Numbered from the stretch's first letter, positions 20,206 to 33,214 are shown. The stretch is 64,000 bases of DNA from Simmondsia chinensis (GCA_018398585.1 JAGTTD010000005.1:37822750-37886749), one strand, 5' to 3'. The notes: generated by a model from the sequence alone, not told the origin. Numbers and translations are program-made.

Positions 20206-23200
20206 TTACATGTCGAGCATTCTTCCGTGAATCATGGCTTCCGCTTTCCTCACTTGCTGCACCGGCCCTATTATGAACACCTACACACATTCGTCCCAAT
20301 ACAATCCCGGTCATTGATATACTCGACTTAACAGTCACCTCAAAATATGCAGATATTAAAATCAACATACGTTAAGGAACCACTTGTTTGAAATCAGCAT
20401 ATAAATCTAGCACGCTTTTCTTTTTTGGTAAATAAGCAATCAATAGAGCGTGCTCATGCACATGATTCACAAGCACCGAGTTAGCAAAAACAGAAACTTC
20501 GAGCAGTCAAGGCTAGGTTCAAGCAACTGAAGCAGTTGTTTGGAAGTCCCAATTTGTTAAAAGTCCCTTTTAAAAATTAAACTATCGATTTACTTCTACT
20601 TCCTATGACTAGTCATGACGAGAGAAATAACAATTTATGCTGAGAAAGTGGATTATACGAGATCTATTAAAAGCTAGACTAGACATAAACGAACGCTCTT
20701 GAATAATAGCAAAATCTATTTTATGCTGAACATTTAAGAAAAGAATAACCTCACTCATAATTTAAAAAAAAAAAAAATTAATTCTGAAAAAACAACTTGC
20801 GATGTTGATTTAATATGATTAGATGGGTCTTTTCGTTTTCTTTTGGGTTTATCAATTGAAGCGCGACATTTTCCTTTGTTAGTAAAATTTCCGTATAATA
20901 CACATTTTAATCCCGTATCTATACTATCCCGTTTAAACAAGATGTTTACATATCACGGCTAATAATACAAGCAAATACGCATTTTCATAATATTATCCCT
21001 ATAATACACATATTTTAACATGTATCCATATTTTTCCTATTTAACAATAACTACTAATAGAAAATAATCAATTTCTATATTTTGCTAAATTTATCACGTT
21101 AACTCTTAGATATTGCGTTATGTTCCTGTTACCGCTATTGTGACTAATGTTATTCTTTACTCTTATAAGTCAATGAACTGTTAACCAACGTTTTCATGTA
21201 TATAACTGAATAATACACATACATATTAGATTTCGTTTAGTTGTCATACCATATTTTGCTAACAGAGACATTTTTTTTAAATAAACTTTATTAGGATAAA
21301 TAGTCAGAAAACATCCACCCTGAACTTCATTAAACTAATCCTTCAAATTTTAAATTAATGTAATATTTTTTTAAAAAGTTTTATATTCAATTACACACAC
21401 ATTTAGAAGTTTGGATCATGCTACTGACCTTATTAGGTGGACCCTTGGAACCTCCCATAAAAATTTCTGCACTGAAAAAAAAATATATATACGCATTTGT
21501 GTGAGAAAAAAGCAAAAGAACTCGTGTTCAGAAACTAAAAACCATATTTTAGAAATGACTTTTTCTTATTTTTAGCTTTATTGCTTTCAGTTCTTCTCGT
21601 AGTTTGAGTAAATACATAAAACAAGAAACCAAAAACAGTCATTTGTGAAACCCGAGGTTTAATTTTTCAAAACTAAAAACTACAAATAGAAAACAATACC
21701 AAATAAAGCATAACAAAAAATGAAAATTTCAAAACATTTGAAAAACATGGAAGATAATGCGCTCCAATTTTTAGTATAAACAGAAGAAAACTGGTACTTT
21801 CCTAGAAAATCTTAAAATCTGAGTCGTTTTAAACGCGTTTTTCAAGAAAAACACAAGGCTTCGGAAAATTTTCTCAAAAAACCGGGAAATTTTCATCAAG
21901 TGTACAGAGACGATTTACCCCTATGACAAACACTTTTAATAGAAGTGTTTCTGAAAACATCGTTTTTTTTTCACAAATTGGTCAAACAGGCCCTTAGCAG
22001 TTGAGATAGAACACAAGAAGGGGCAACTTACGAGCTTGTTTGACCAAATATACAAAGGTGAGGGAGGGAAGAAAAGAAAAAAGACCTGCAAGATTCCTTA
22101 ATGGACAAAATAGAAGCTCCTTTCCTGCCTATCACTCGTCCCATTTTCCCAGGCGGAACCTCGAGTACCGATAGTACTTCCTCCTCGGTAGCTTCTCCTT
22201 CCGCGCGTACCTCATCTGGGATGGGCAAAAGAGGAGGCCAATCCGCAAAATCGGTATCATTAACACAGAAACAGCGGCAGTAGAGGGCGCCTCGAACTGC
22301 AAGAAGCCAGAGGGACTTGGCTTTCAGCTTCTCCATCATCTTGTGATATATGCATAGCAGAAAACGAACATCGTCTGCAGCAGCCCTGATCATCAGTTCC
22401 GACAACGGTCTGTATGTCCAGAATTTCGGATCCTGAATACATTTGAAAAATCAAAAATCACATCGTTCCTCGTAATGGAAATCAAGGATGAAGAATTAAC
22501 ACTTAGGATATGAAATTCATAGACAGAATAAAATTCAGCAGAAAAAGAATCGATGCTACATGCACCAAAATACTTTTTTTCTCAAAATTGTCTTTCTTAC
22601 TAAAGAAAATAACTTCATTCTATAAATTTGTATTAAGTTCACGCTTCACCAAGCTGAGGTTAAATTGAAACATATAATCTGAAACTACGACGAAAAACAT
22701 ATTCCCCTCCATGTAGTAAAATATTTCCCTCAGTCGTTGAAAGGAAGTCACTTTCCCCTCAATGCATGAAAATATGTTCCATACTTGTGGTTGTCACTAG
22801 CAAATTATGCAAAGAAACAACGGAATTGAGACGAAAAATGTTTTCTGTCAAAACAAACGAAAGATGAATAACCTAAAGGCCCTGCTGAATTTGGCACTAT
22901 GTTAGAACTGCTATGCACAAACTCAATAAAAGCCAGAATTTAGCACTTACCTTCCTGAGAAGTAGACGCACCTCCTCCTTCTCAACATAAGATACTCCTG
23001 AAGTCAATGCCAAAATGTAAATATCAGACATTTTAGTGGATGAGAAGGAAAAAATTACTGAAACGCAGCACAACAACAAGCATTTCGTCATTTGATGTAT
23101 AATTCATGCTAAATCTAAAAAACAATGGACAATAACAAGACTCGTAGCAACAACCACCACCCAGTTCCTCCAAGAGGCTCCTGCTAAGGCAGGGTCATGG

Positions 23201-26200
23201 AGGGTACGATGTATGCAGCCTTACCCTTACAGAGTGTTAGCCTGTAGAGAGGCTTTTTCCAAGAACAAGACTGGTAATCTACACAAATATGGATGCGACA
23301 TATTCAGACATGTTGATGAGACATCAAAGAAAATGAGAATTCAAGCAACACTACACTTAGACATGCAGGATAGAACCAAACCGGGTGTGAGAAACTGCTT
23401 CATGATAAGATGACTGTGTCTCCCAAAACTCGGTAATCCAATTACAACAAGCTTCCAACACCATAAGAATATATTTTTTGCAGATTAAATAAAGCCTCAC
23501 AAGAATCAAGTTTTGCCCGACTCTTAACAAAATCCAATAAAAGAAATTTTGATTCTTAGTAACCATGGAAGTTCAAGTTTTCCTTGGGATGGAATCACAC
23601 AAAATGCGAATCACTGGCTCAAAGGTTTGCCGTTTTCCTTTTTCTCCCTTTTCCAGTACATTCTGATGTTAACAGTATCACTGATTTGCTCGTAGATGCT
23701 CTATACCGACTTAATCAGTAAAGAAGTACAACTAGTCAGTATCTCCACATATCAGTCAGTTAACTAGTCACTAGCACTCGCTAGTATTTAACTCTTAATA
23801 TCATTGCTTGCTGTCTGCTCTATACCGATTTATCTATAGTTTATCTCAGTTCTTTGCAATGTTGCATCAATGAGGTTTTTAACCATGCTAATTATGTTGA
23901 TAGAGTCTAGTTACGCAACACAAATTCCCGATTGGAAAATAATTATAGAGAAAAGCAAACAGTCAAACTTGCGCAGGTCGATACCAATAACTCAAGTAAT
24001 TGGAGACAGCAGTAATGCTATTTATAACTGCAGTGAGTACTAATCAGGTACCGAAGAATGTAAGAATCAACTTGTTTAAATTACTGAGTATAGAGAAATG
24101 ATTTATCCAAATTTATCTTAATTTCTGACAAAAAGGACTACAGGGTGGTCTAAAGAACTCAGTTTCCGAAACAGGACTTCAAAATCTGAAGTGACAACAA
24201 AATGACCCTCCCAGAACCACAAAGCCCTACGAATCCTTAAAAATCCTGAAACGAGACATGGAACCACAACCCCTTGAACCTTGGACCTAAACCGTGGAAT
24301 CCTGGAGCCTAAGAATACCCTGAATCCCGGAGACCCAGAACCCATTGAGTCCTGGAACCCTAGGAAACCATATTGACTTGATTCGTCATCTAGTTTCACT
24401 ATTATCCTTCAAATATCAAAATGCCCAAGTTGGCTACAAACTGGCAACAAAGGACATTATACACTAGTTTCAGATACAATCAGCACGTCACTCGAACAGT
24501 TGGACAATATAGAAATGGATACTGTGACAAGCTCAATACCACAATAGCGTGGATCTGCAAGGAGACCGACAAACGATATGTAATCACCAGGCAATCTCAG
24601 GCGTCCTTCTTGTTCTTCAATAAGAGAGTAAGCAATCTGCAAGTCACAAGAAAAGATCAATTCAACTTACTTTGGAATCACTTTAACACTATTCATTCAC
24701 AAACAAAAATTCCATAAATCAATTCCAGATAATAGCTTCCGAATTGTATTGGCTGGTATCAGTTGATGTAAGGGGAGTGATGGAGAGTAAAGATAAAGAA
24801 TTAAGATTTAGATCAAGTATATTTACTGAGAATTTGAATTATACTGAAGTCTTTTAGAATTTAGTATAGTCAGGATTACTTTATAATTAGGGTTTGACTT
24901 TTATTATCTTTACTATTATCATATTAGAGTTTATTATTACCTGTTTAGGAGTTCATTTTCTCTTAGAATTTGGTCACATTTCTACGAATATTAATGGAAC
25001 TAAAGCCTAAAGGAGGTCATTTTACTATTCGAATAAATCCCATTTATATCCTATTTTCTTAAGCACGGGCTGCTTAAAACTAAGTAAAAGAATACTTGGT
25101 TAAACATAGGGCTATTCAACCGTCCTCTTAAGCACAAGGATGCCTAGGAACCCCCTCAATTAGGCACAGAGGTACTTAATCTCTATCAAAAGACCCAGTT
25201 ACCCAATTGCTACCAAGTACCATGGATACACCAGGGTCAACTTACTAAGACTTCTAGAAAATCTCCAAGAAACTATTGCCGGAAACACGACGGCATCTAC
25301 CAGATGTACATGTTAGTAATTGATCTTTAATAAGCAAATGTAGTAAGATTCTTACCTGGGTGTCCATAACATTTTGCAATTTGATGCCAAACTGAAAATA
25401 TAAAGCCTACAAGATAAAAAGTTCAATATTGCTTCAGGATAAAGCTACAACAACAACAACAACAAAACCAGTGTGTCAAGGGTTCCCGCCAAGGCAGGGT
25501 TTCGAGAGGGTAAGATATATGCAAGCTTCCCCCTATAGGGTGAAACCCTGAAGAGAGGTTTTTTAAGAGTCCCCAACCTTGAAAAAGTAGTTAAAATAAA
25601 AAGAGGAACAACAGAAAAACCAATCAGAGACCTCACTATCACGTTTGCAGTCATGTATGACTTTGGTGATGTATTTGGATTCAAGGGCAGGCTTACATGC
25701 TTCTATGAGCATTTCTCCACCTTGTATGGCATCAACCAAATATATTGCATCCGGGAAGGCGAGCTGAACGAAAGAGAAAGGGATCCATAAGTTCAATAGG
25801 TTAAAATGTAAATAGCAAAACAAAATGGGGAAATTATCACTTAGTGATTTAGGTGCCTGAAATTGACAATTTATCAAAGATACTTACATGACAGATGATT
25901 TCATTAACATATAGGTAGCTTCCATCAAAATTCAATGAAGTTTTATCTAAACTTGCTTCATTTTTGCTGAAAACATTGCCTTATACATATTGTTGTAACA
26001 ATTTACTATGTTAGCGTTTTTTGTATAAAATTGATCAGATTATTATAAAATTTCATCAAATTTCGAAAAATAACGGCCACACGCACACAAGTTTTCCTCT
26101 CTTTATGTGATACAGAGCAACTATAAATCCGTACCCACACCACGCCCTCTACCCACCCACACCCCCAGTAAAAGTAGAAGAGGAAAGGAGAGAAAAAATA

Positions 26201-29200
26201 ACACAATGTCGCCCGTGTAACACATTCTACGCAGTTCCTTTATATTTGAAACAGAAACTACAATCAATCGTTGAATGATAACCAAAATTCACAGCCAAAA
26301 CTTTGCACTTTCTCCACCAGCTAAGCATATCAGTAAGGCATAAAGTAACTGGATTAGATAGAAACGACCGAGAAAATGTTGTTCACCTGCATAATGCACA
26401 GGGTTCCATCACGACAAAGATTGACGCCTTCACAGTCAAATCCAATAACAAGCTGGCTTTCAGGAGATGGCTCTAGGAACTCAACTGGAAGTTGAGATGC
26501 TTGAGTGATAATATGAATAGGAACTTCGGGAGCATCATCCTCTGAGAATATCCCATCTGTGAAGAAGATAGGAAGAAGATAATGAAAGCCAGTTCCAACA
26601 CTCAATAAAAGCACGTTAAAATCAGCAAGTGCTGTCTTGCTAACGGCTTAATTCATTTGTATTCTTCCACTTTTGAATAGTTTAAAAGGGAAACCCGTAA
26701 ATCACCAGAGAAGTACATAATGAATCAAAAGCAAGTCAATTCATAGTCCATAAGAGGAAAGTAAGCGCATTACAACCAGGTGACAACTCATGGAGCGGAA
26801 AATGCTTATCTATAATGATCTAACCTAGATGGTCGGCTCAAGTAATAAGGCACTTCATTTGACAACTCATGAAATGTGTCATTTCCAGGGTTCAAACTTG
26901 TAATAGGGTTCGAACAATTCCTTGGGGCACTCTATGGTCCCAACTCATCCTATCGCACACGGGAAAATATTGGGCAGTGCGTGCAATTCAGTGATTAGTT
27001 GGGATGCATATATGTTGGCCCAAACACCCCGGTTATAGAAAGAATGACAACAACAAACCCAGTACCTCAAGGGCTCCCGCCTACGCAGGGTTGGGGGGTG
27101 GGATGTATGCAGCCTTAACCCTTTAGGGGAGGCTATGTCAGAGGCCCCCAACCTGAGAATTAGGATACACAACCAAAAGGGACAAACTGTGTTGCAAGAG
27201 AAGGATTATGAAAATAACTAGACAAAATGCCACCTTGTCACAACAAGAACAACAACAACAATCCTAATGCCACAAGGGCTCCGGCCATAGCGGGGTTTGG
27301 GAGGAGTGGAATATATGCAGTCTTACCCCTTCAGGGTGCTACCCTAAAGAGAGCCTGCGTCCAAAAACCCCCAACCTAAAAATCATAAAGCAAACAAACA
27401 AACAAACAAAACAATAAAGCAACAAAGAAGCAACAAAGCAGCAAGTAGCAAAGTACCGAGCAATAAAAGAGCATCAATAAAACACATGAGGAACCTGCAA
27501 CAAGCCACAGGCATCCAACAAGCAACAATAGCACATGTAATCCTAGGGGCACCACCCTATCACAACCTGTGTATATATATATATATATATACGTGTGTAT
27601 GTGTCAGTACATGGAGAGAGACAGCGAGGGAAAGAGAGCAAGCTAATAAAGAAACACATATCCCGAAGTAGTCAGTCAATGATTGATTGAATTCTCCAAA
27701 CCGAACAGTAAACATCCCCGTTCTATGCCTATACTATATATTAGCATTATGCCAGAAGTACCATAGAACCCTTTGGTCCTCTTGAACACACTATATCCAA
27801 GCAGCACGTTGCCAAGTATCTAGTCAGAATCATAATTCAATTTTAAACCTATCTATGCTCCCTAACCCCTCAGACTTTAACAACGAAATTTCCCTCCAAA
27901 TTTAAGTGGAGAACACAAATCAAAACATACAAGACAGCCCTCAAAATTCCCCTTGGACTTTAACTTGAAGGTGGAAAATATAGCAAACAAATCTGCATTC
28001 AAGACCACGGAAAACCATGAAGAATCAATGATTCACAAGAATAAACTATACATATGCCTAACAAGCATCAATTAATCTTTATAATTCGCACAGAACCTCT
28101 TCTAAGTGACACATGTAAAAATCTAAATGGTCAAGAAGAATGTAATCACAGCCTCTTCAAAAGAATAATGAACAAAATACCAGTTACAGTCTCTATGCTT
28201 CAACAACCTTTCATTCTAGAAAACGGGCAGAACATCATTACTGTCAGAGTATAATATCATTCCTGAGCCTTTACCCATCAACTTAAACTTTTAGAATAGT
28301 TGGTTCTTTGATATGATATCAGAGCCTTGTTGACCGAGAGGTCCCGACTTACGAGTTAAAAATCTCAATAGCCCTCACTCTAAATATTAACATATTTCAA
28401 GCACAAGGTACTGGTGGGCCAGTTTATTATCCACACTTCAAACCTATTTGACATTTTCATGAGAGGGCGTGTTAGAATATAAAGTAATTCTAGGACTTTC
28501 ACCCGTTAGCTTAAGCTTTTGGCACAGTTGGTTCCTTAATAAACATCGTCACAGAAAGTTACCTTCAAGATTCTTTCTAAATTCTAGGGCAATATGAGAT
28601 TTTTTTTTTTTTTTTACCCATTCATGAAAAAATGCAGCACGAGATAAAATCCCAAACCGAAATTTTGTTTCAATGTTAACTGAACTTGAAGTAGGGGTTG
28701 CTGCCATCTACTCTTCTCCCCCAATGTGTTGGATGCACAATTTTGTTTCACAATTTTGAAATTTTCATCCACAGTCTTCACAAAAAGACTCACATATTCA
28801 GAAAGAATGCAAACTTTCACAAGCACTTGCATTCAATCAAAATGACAAGGGCACAGGACATGCCCACTTCAAGAATCAACAAGTTTAAAACAAAAACTAC
28901 AGCCGATTAATGCGAGTTATTTACACTGTTGGTTCCTAATGTTTTTGAATTTGTTCAAATTGGTCCCTCATCTTTTATCATGTTCAAAATGGGCCCTAAT
29001 GTTTTAAATTTGTTCAAATTGGTCCCTCATCTTTTCTTTTGTTCGAAATGGTACCTAATATTTTATTTTATAACAAAATTTGTCCCTCATCTTTTTAATT
29101 TTTACCTATTTTGGTCACTAGGTGGTGGACTAATTCTGTCACAAAACAAAAACATTAGGACCATTTTGAACAAAATACAAGACAAAGGAACAATTTAAAC

Positions 29201-30605
29201 AAATTTACAAAGATAAAAGAAGAGGGACTACTTGTGTAAAATAACTCATTAAAATGCCCCAAACCAAAATCACTTCATGCAAAACCTGAACTCAAAAATC
29301 AACGCCGCAAGATGACCCACTTCAAGAATCAACAAAAACTACAATCGATTAAAATGCCCAATAACTGAAACCACTTCAACCAAAGCCTCAACTCAAAAAT
29401 CAACAACAAATAACGAAAGACAACCTACTTCAAGAATCAACAAGTTCTCAACAAAAACTACAAGATCCACAGTCGATTAAAATTCTCCAATAACTGAAAT
29501 TCCTTAAGCTCCCTTGAACTCAAAACAACAGTCCAAGTGCTTCAAGGGCTCCCGCATAAGTAGGGTCGGGGGGTGGATGTACGCAGCTAAAGGAAGGCTG
29601 TGTCCAAGGACCCCCAACCTGAAAAGCATGAGAGCAACAAAGCATAAAAGCAAAACATAGCACAAGGCAAGCATTACAAAGCAGAACTCAATGGAAAGCA
29701 ATTACAAGGCAAATAATAGGCAAGTACACAGATAAGCAAATAAGTGCACCAAAGAAAAAGACATATACGCCTTGAACTCAAAAATCAACAACAAATTCCA
29801 AAAGCTACAATCGATTTAAGTTCCCCATGACCGAAATCGTTAAGGACTCCACATGTAAGTTTAGTCAAAATAATACCAATTGGTCTTAAGATAGAACCTA
29901 ACTTGCGCTTACATATGACCCTCTTATAAGCCAACATCTTGGGTGGGGCCAAATTTTAACAGAAATCACTTGAAGCAAAATTTGAACTCAAAAATCAAGA
30001 ACAAATAACGCATGATGATCCACTTCAAGAATCAACAAGTTTTTAACAAAACTTACGATCTATTAAAATGCCTCATCACTGAAATCACTTCCAGCAAAAC
30101 TTGAACTAAAAAATCAACAACAAATAACGCAAGATGACCCACTTCAAGAATCAACAATTATCAACAAAAACTACAACCAATTCAAATGCCCCATAACTGA
30201 AATTCTCGATAACTCCACATGTAAGTTTAATAAGAATCTCACGTATGAGTCGTAAGAGAGAAGAGATTAACATATAAGTAAGTGGGTTACCCCGGTTAAC
30301 ATCAATTGATTTTAGGATGCCAACTTCGTGTCGGGCCATCGAAATTTAACAGAAATCACTTAAAGAAAAACTTGAACTCAAAAATCAACAACAAACAACA
30401 CAACCCACTTCAAGAATCAACAAGTTCTTAACAGAACTACAATCGATTCAAATGCCCAATAACTGAAATCACTTCAAGCATAAACTTAAACCCAAAAATC
30501 AAAAACAAAATTACAAAAGAAAATGTAAAAATTAAGGATAAATCAAGAACCTGGGTGCGAAGGAGAAGGAACATGGGTGTGGTGGGGTGAAGTCTCTTCA
30601 GCCAT
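20206..30605 (-). CDS. 3'-5' exonuclease domain plus KH domain protein (Egalitarian-like), 338 aa
   Basis: Nine coding exons on the minus strand: 30605-30551, 26556-26387, 25763-25632, 25406-25356, 24636-24540, 22997-22951, 22432-22086, 21471-21429, 20280-20206. All introns are GT-AG and phases close to 1017 nt including TAA. The protein starts MAEETSPHHTHVPSP and ends VRKAEAMIHGRMLDM. It has an RNase D-type fold (about 45-220): exo motif I GFDCEG (D59, E61), exo II VIHDCKRDSE (D117), and RAAADDV (200-206) at the exo III position. A type-I KH motif has GRKG at 286-289. The architecture and length match Arabidopsis At2g25910 from memory; the animal relative is Egalitarian. Expected to act on RNA; the substrate is not known. 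The usual exo III Tyr/His is absent (see findings). Intron 1 is nearly 4 kb and packed with repeats. The ATG is the first in the exon and is followed by a disordered leader. Confidence 0.93.
23142..23262 (-). repeat. LINE/SINE shared 3'-tail copy in exonuclease-KH intron 5
   Basis: CAACAACCACCACCCAGTTC, GGCTCCTGCTAAGGCAGGGT, GATGTATGCAGCCTTACCCT, then GAGAGGCTTTTTCC. Headless. Confidence 0.7.
25444..25582 (-). repeat. LINE/SINE shared 3'-tail copy in exonuclease-KH intron 3
   Basis: Begins (CAA)5, then CCAGTGTGTCAAGGG, GCCAAGGCAGGGTTT, GTGAAACCCTGAAGAGAGG and GAGTCCCCAACCTT. Headless. It lies only 49 bp downstream of exon 3 in transcript direction. Confidence 0.75.
26830..27010 (+). repeat. 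Possible tRNA-derived retroposon in exonuclease-KH intron 1
   Basis: TGGTCGGCTCAAGTAATAAG (A-box-like) and GGGTTCAAACTTG, then GGGTTCGAAC (B-box-like). The rest is unclassified. Low certainty. Confidence 0.3.
27040..27170 (-). repeat. LINE/SINE shared 3'-tail copy in exonuclease-KH intron 1
   Basis: GACAACAACAAACCCAGTAC, GGGCTCCCGCCTACGCAGGG, GGATGTATGCAGCCTTAACC, then CAGAGGCCCCCAACCTGAGA. Headless. Confidence 0.75.
27240..27560 (-). mobile_element. RTE-type LINE 3'-end copy (3' UTR plus tail)
   Basis: After the (CAA)n tail core (27240-27385), the sequence continues upstream of the tail with AAGCAACAAAGAAGCAACAA-type AGCAA/ATAAAGCA words and a CCTAGGGGCACCACCC box. This is the order found in the LINE copies at 57010-57500 and 29520-29760. 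It is therefore a LINE rather than a SINE copy. Confidence 0.65.
28290..28530 (+). repeat. LTR-retrotransposon-like fragment
   Basis: GATATGATATCAGAGCCTTG resembles the initiator-tRNA-Met primer binding site (TGGTATCAGAGC) of plant LTR elements. The flanking phrases AGTTGGTTCTTTGAT and AGTTGGTTCCTTAAT occur on both sides. No internal coding is present. Confidence 0.35.
28914..29250. mobile_element. Fold-back MITE inserted in the minisatellite
   Basis: Left end GAGTTATTTACACTGTTGGT, CAAATTGGTCCCTCATCTTT. Right end in reverse complement GAGTTATTTTACACAAGTAG, TCCCTCTTCTTTTATC. Long imperfect palindrome over about 337 bp. Confidence 0.7.
29520..29760 (-). mobile_element. RTE-type LINE 3'-end copy inserted in the minisatellite
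   Basis: Tail core (AAGTGCTTCAAGGGCTCCCG, GGGGGTGGATGTACGCAG, AGGACCCCCAACCTGAAAAG) continues into ATAAAAGCAAAACATAGCAC and CAAATAATAGGCAAGTAC. These are 3' UTR words shared with the LINE at 57010-57500. Confidence 0.7.
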
Positions 30606-31127
30606 TTTTTTGATGTATGAGACCATCTCAGTTGCTCATCGGAGCCTTGGCCTCTCTGCCCCCCCACCTCGATCCTACTCTCTCTCTCTATTTATATTCC
30701 CCTTCTTTTAAAATTTCACCCCTTTTATTTTGAGTTATGTTATTATTGGACAAAAATTATTATTATTATAATAAAATTATTATTTTTAAAATAATTTTAT
30801 AATTTTTATTATTTATAAATTATATTATTGTTTTGATAATAATAAGTTTTGCACCGGCTTTAATGACTCCCATGTTATTATCTATATCATTTTTTGGTCA
30901 ATTTGTTATCATATATCAAAAATGTCAGTGTTATAGTAATTTTATAAAAATTTGTGATTATTTCAAATTCAAGTTATATATGTACTCTAATATAACAATC
31001 GAGTTACATATATATTAACACTTTAAGATTTGATGGATTAATTTTTTAGTTTAAAAAATTTGTAAAATAATATTTTTATTTAACTTAATAGTTACATGTA
31101 TTATTATAATAAAAAAAAGTTATGATA
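30606..31127. other. Upstream region of the exonuclease-KH gene
   Basis: Carries the 5' UTR and promoter of the minus-strand gene, including a CT/GA tract at 30675-30690 (CTCTCTCTCTCT), then very AT-rich DNA. No clear TATA box could be assigned. Confidence 0.4.
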
Positions 31128-31250
31128 CAACAACAACAGTCCCAGTGCCTCGCGGCTCCCGCAATAAGCAGGGTCTGGGAGGGTTGGATGTACGCAGCCT
31201 TACCCCTTCCAAATGGAAAGGAGGCTGTTTCCGAGGACCCCCGACCTTTA
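31128..31250 (-). repeat. LINE/SINE shared 3'-tail copy
   Basis: ACAACAACAACAGTCCCAGT, CAGGGTCTGGGAGGGTTGGA, TGTACGCAGCCTTACCCCTT, then GAGGACCCCCGACC. Headless. Confidence 0.75.
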
Positions 31251-31458
31251 AAAAATTTGTAAAAAAAAGTTATGATATTTTAGTAAAATGGTTCAAATGG
31301 CATTTTGCAGAGTGCATAATAGATATTTCATCCAGTTTTTCTTTGTTATAAATGTTACAGCATTGTGGTTTATGTGTAAATGAGAGAAATAGCCAGACAA
31401 TAGTAAATTTATCAATAAATAATGACGAGTTTTACATCTCTTCACACAATCATTTAAT

Positions 31459-31557
31459 CTACAACAACAACAAACTCGGTGCCACAAGGGCTCCCACGTG
31501 AGCGAGGTTTGGAAAGGGTATGATATATGCAGCCTTATCCCATCAGGAGGACATGCT
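31459..31557 (-). repeat. LINE/SINE shared 3'-tail copy, partial
   Basis: TACAACAACAACAAACTCGG, GGGCTCCCACGTGAGCGAGG, ATGATATATGCAGCCTTATC. Truncated after about 100 bp. Confidence 0.65.
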
Positions 31558-31911
31558 ATCATTTAATCTATGCTATTAAATTAATGTAATTTTTAAATTA
31601 AAAATTATTTCACAAAATTTATTAACCGAAAAATTAATTTAACAAACCTTTAACAATTTTGTTTGTCGGTAACTATTTTTCATTTCCTCCTATTTTGTGC
31701 TGTAGAAATAAACAAAATTTGTTCAGACAGATAACAGCCTGATTTTGACACGTGGCAAGATAAATTGATCAACGGCTAGCAGTGCGGGTCGTACCCTACG
31801 GCGTTATGAATTGACCTGTCATATAATTGGTTCACTGGATAGGAAGAATATCCAATTTTTTTTTTTTCTTTTTCTTTGGTTTATTTTGTTACTTTTATAC
31901 TTATGTTTTTA

Positions 31912-32500
31912 GGGTGCGTTTAGTTCAGCTTATTACATACAGTTTATTTTTTTTTAACTTATATATTTTAATAAAATTTATCTATTTAAGATTTATATCT
32001 TTTTACAATAAAATATTTAGTTGAGCAGTACAAAAAGATATTTTTTTTATAAAATAAAGCATTTTGATACAAGTTGAAAAAGTAATTTATCTACTATAAT
32101 TGTAAAAATGACTTAATAATATAAATTAACAAATTATAGTAGGTAAAAGAGAATCATGATAATATTTGGTCATGGTAGTGAAAAGTGGTGAATGTAGCAA
32201 CCCATGACAACAAAAGGTGGGGTACTCGGTGGTAGTGGTGATAATATGTAAAAACAGATCATGATGGTGAAAATTTAATATTAATATAATATTTTTAAAG
32301 TCTTTCTCTGAAATAAGCTGTGAAAAAGATCCAATTTTGCATCTTTTTTAATTTAGTTATAAATCGGCTTTTTATCTTTCTATTTAAGCTGTGAAAAAGA
32401 TGTATAAGGATCTTTTCTGCCAACTAAACGCTAGTCCTGCGGTCAAAAACAACTTTTTTAGAATAAGCTGTTAAAAAGATGAACCAAAAGCAGCCTTAGT
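31912..32500. mobile_element. Candidate non-autonomous DNA transposon
   Basis: Left end TAGGGTGCGTTTAGTTCAGC and right end (reverse complement) GCGTTTAGTTGGCAGAAAAG are inverted. The interior is AT-rich with repeated AAGCTGTGAAAAAGATG phrases. No TSD was resolved. Confidence 0.4.
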
Positions 32501-32604
32501 TGCGTTAATTTAATCTTAGTATTGTTCATTTGCATCTAATAAGATCGATCTTTCAAAATTTTAATCATTAACTTAGTTTTGTTTTCACTGTATCATTAAA
32601 GCCA

Positions 32605-32815
32605 CCGGATCCCATTAAAATTTCGAAGTTAAGTGTGCTTAGGCGAGAGTAGTACCAAGGTGGGTGACCTCCTGGAAAGTCCTCGTGCACCCCTCAGGTT
32701 GAGGGTTCTCGGAAACAGCCTCCCTTCAGGGTATCCTAAAGAGGAAAGTTTGTGTACATCCACCCTTCCCAAACCATGCATAGGCGGGAGCCCTTAAGGC
32801 ACTAGGAATGTTACT
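32605..32815 (+). mobile_element. 5S rRNA-headed SINE in segmental repeat
   Basis: Head CACCGGATCCCATTAAAATT, CGAAGTTAAGTGTGCTTAGG, CGAGAGTAGTACCAAGGTGG, GTGACCTCCTGG, TCCTCGTGCACCCCTC. This is 5S rRNA almost to its 3' end. It joins GGTTGAGGGTTCTCGGAAAC and the rest of the LINE-type tail. The first ~25 nt of 5S are not recognisable, and the (TTG)n end is lost. Confidence 0.85.
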
Positions 32816-33214
32816 TTGGATGAATCTTCTCTTCAACTTTGATCTATTTTCCTCTTGATTCATCATTTTAAAAAGCTTTGTATCAACATGATTAACCTTG
32901 ATTTTCCTAGCTTTCTTATGAGTCACTTAGATGCAATATTAGAACCATTTAAACACTATGACTCACTAAATAGTTGTTATCATCAAAATTATAATATAAA
33001 TGGCTTTAGGACCAACAGTATAATTTATATTATATTAGTTTAGGTATACAGTAAAATTGTAGTCAATTTAATGGCAAAATTTTTAGTGATCTAGTCATGA
33101 GTGAGTTTAAATTACGTCAACAAGCGGATTTCTATTGTTCATTTGCATCCAATAAGATCGGACTTTCAAAAATTAAACCATTAACTTAGTTTTGATTCCA
33201 CCGTATCATTAAAG

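Larger units (their letters stand above)
28840..30535. repeat. Interrupted minisatellite, units ~110-150 bp, in exonuclease-KH intron 1
   Basis: Units carry CACTTCAAGAATCAACAAG, then ACTACAATCGATTAAAATGC, CCAATAACTGAAATCACTTC, AACTCAAAAATCAACAACAA. The phrase ACTTCAAGAATCAACAA recurs near 28866, 29319, 29427, 30022, 30141 and 30407. The array is interrupted by a MITE (28914-29250) and a LINE end (29520-29760), and it stops beside the exon 1 donor at 30550. Confidence 0.75.

Noticed and set aside
28311..28330. Intact LTR retrotransposon marked by a tRNA-Met primer-binding-like site
   Set aside because: No paired LTRs, polypurine tract or gag/pol coding were found nearby. Kept only as a low-confidence fragment.
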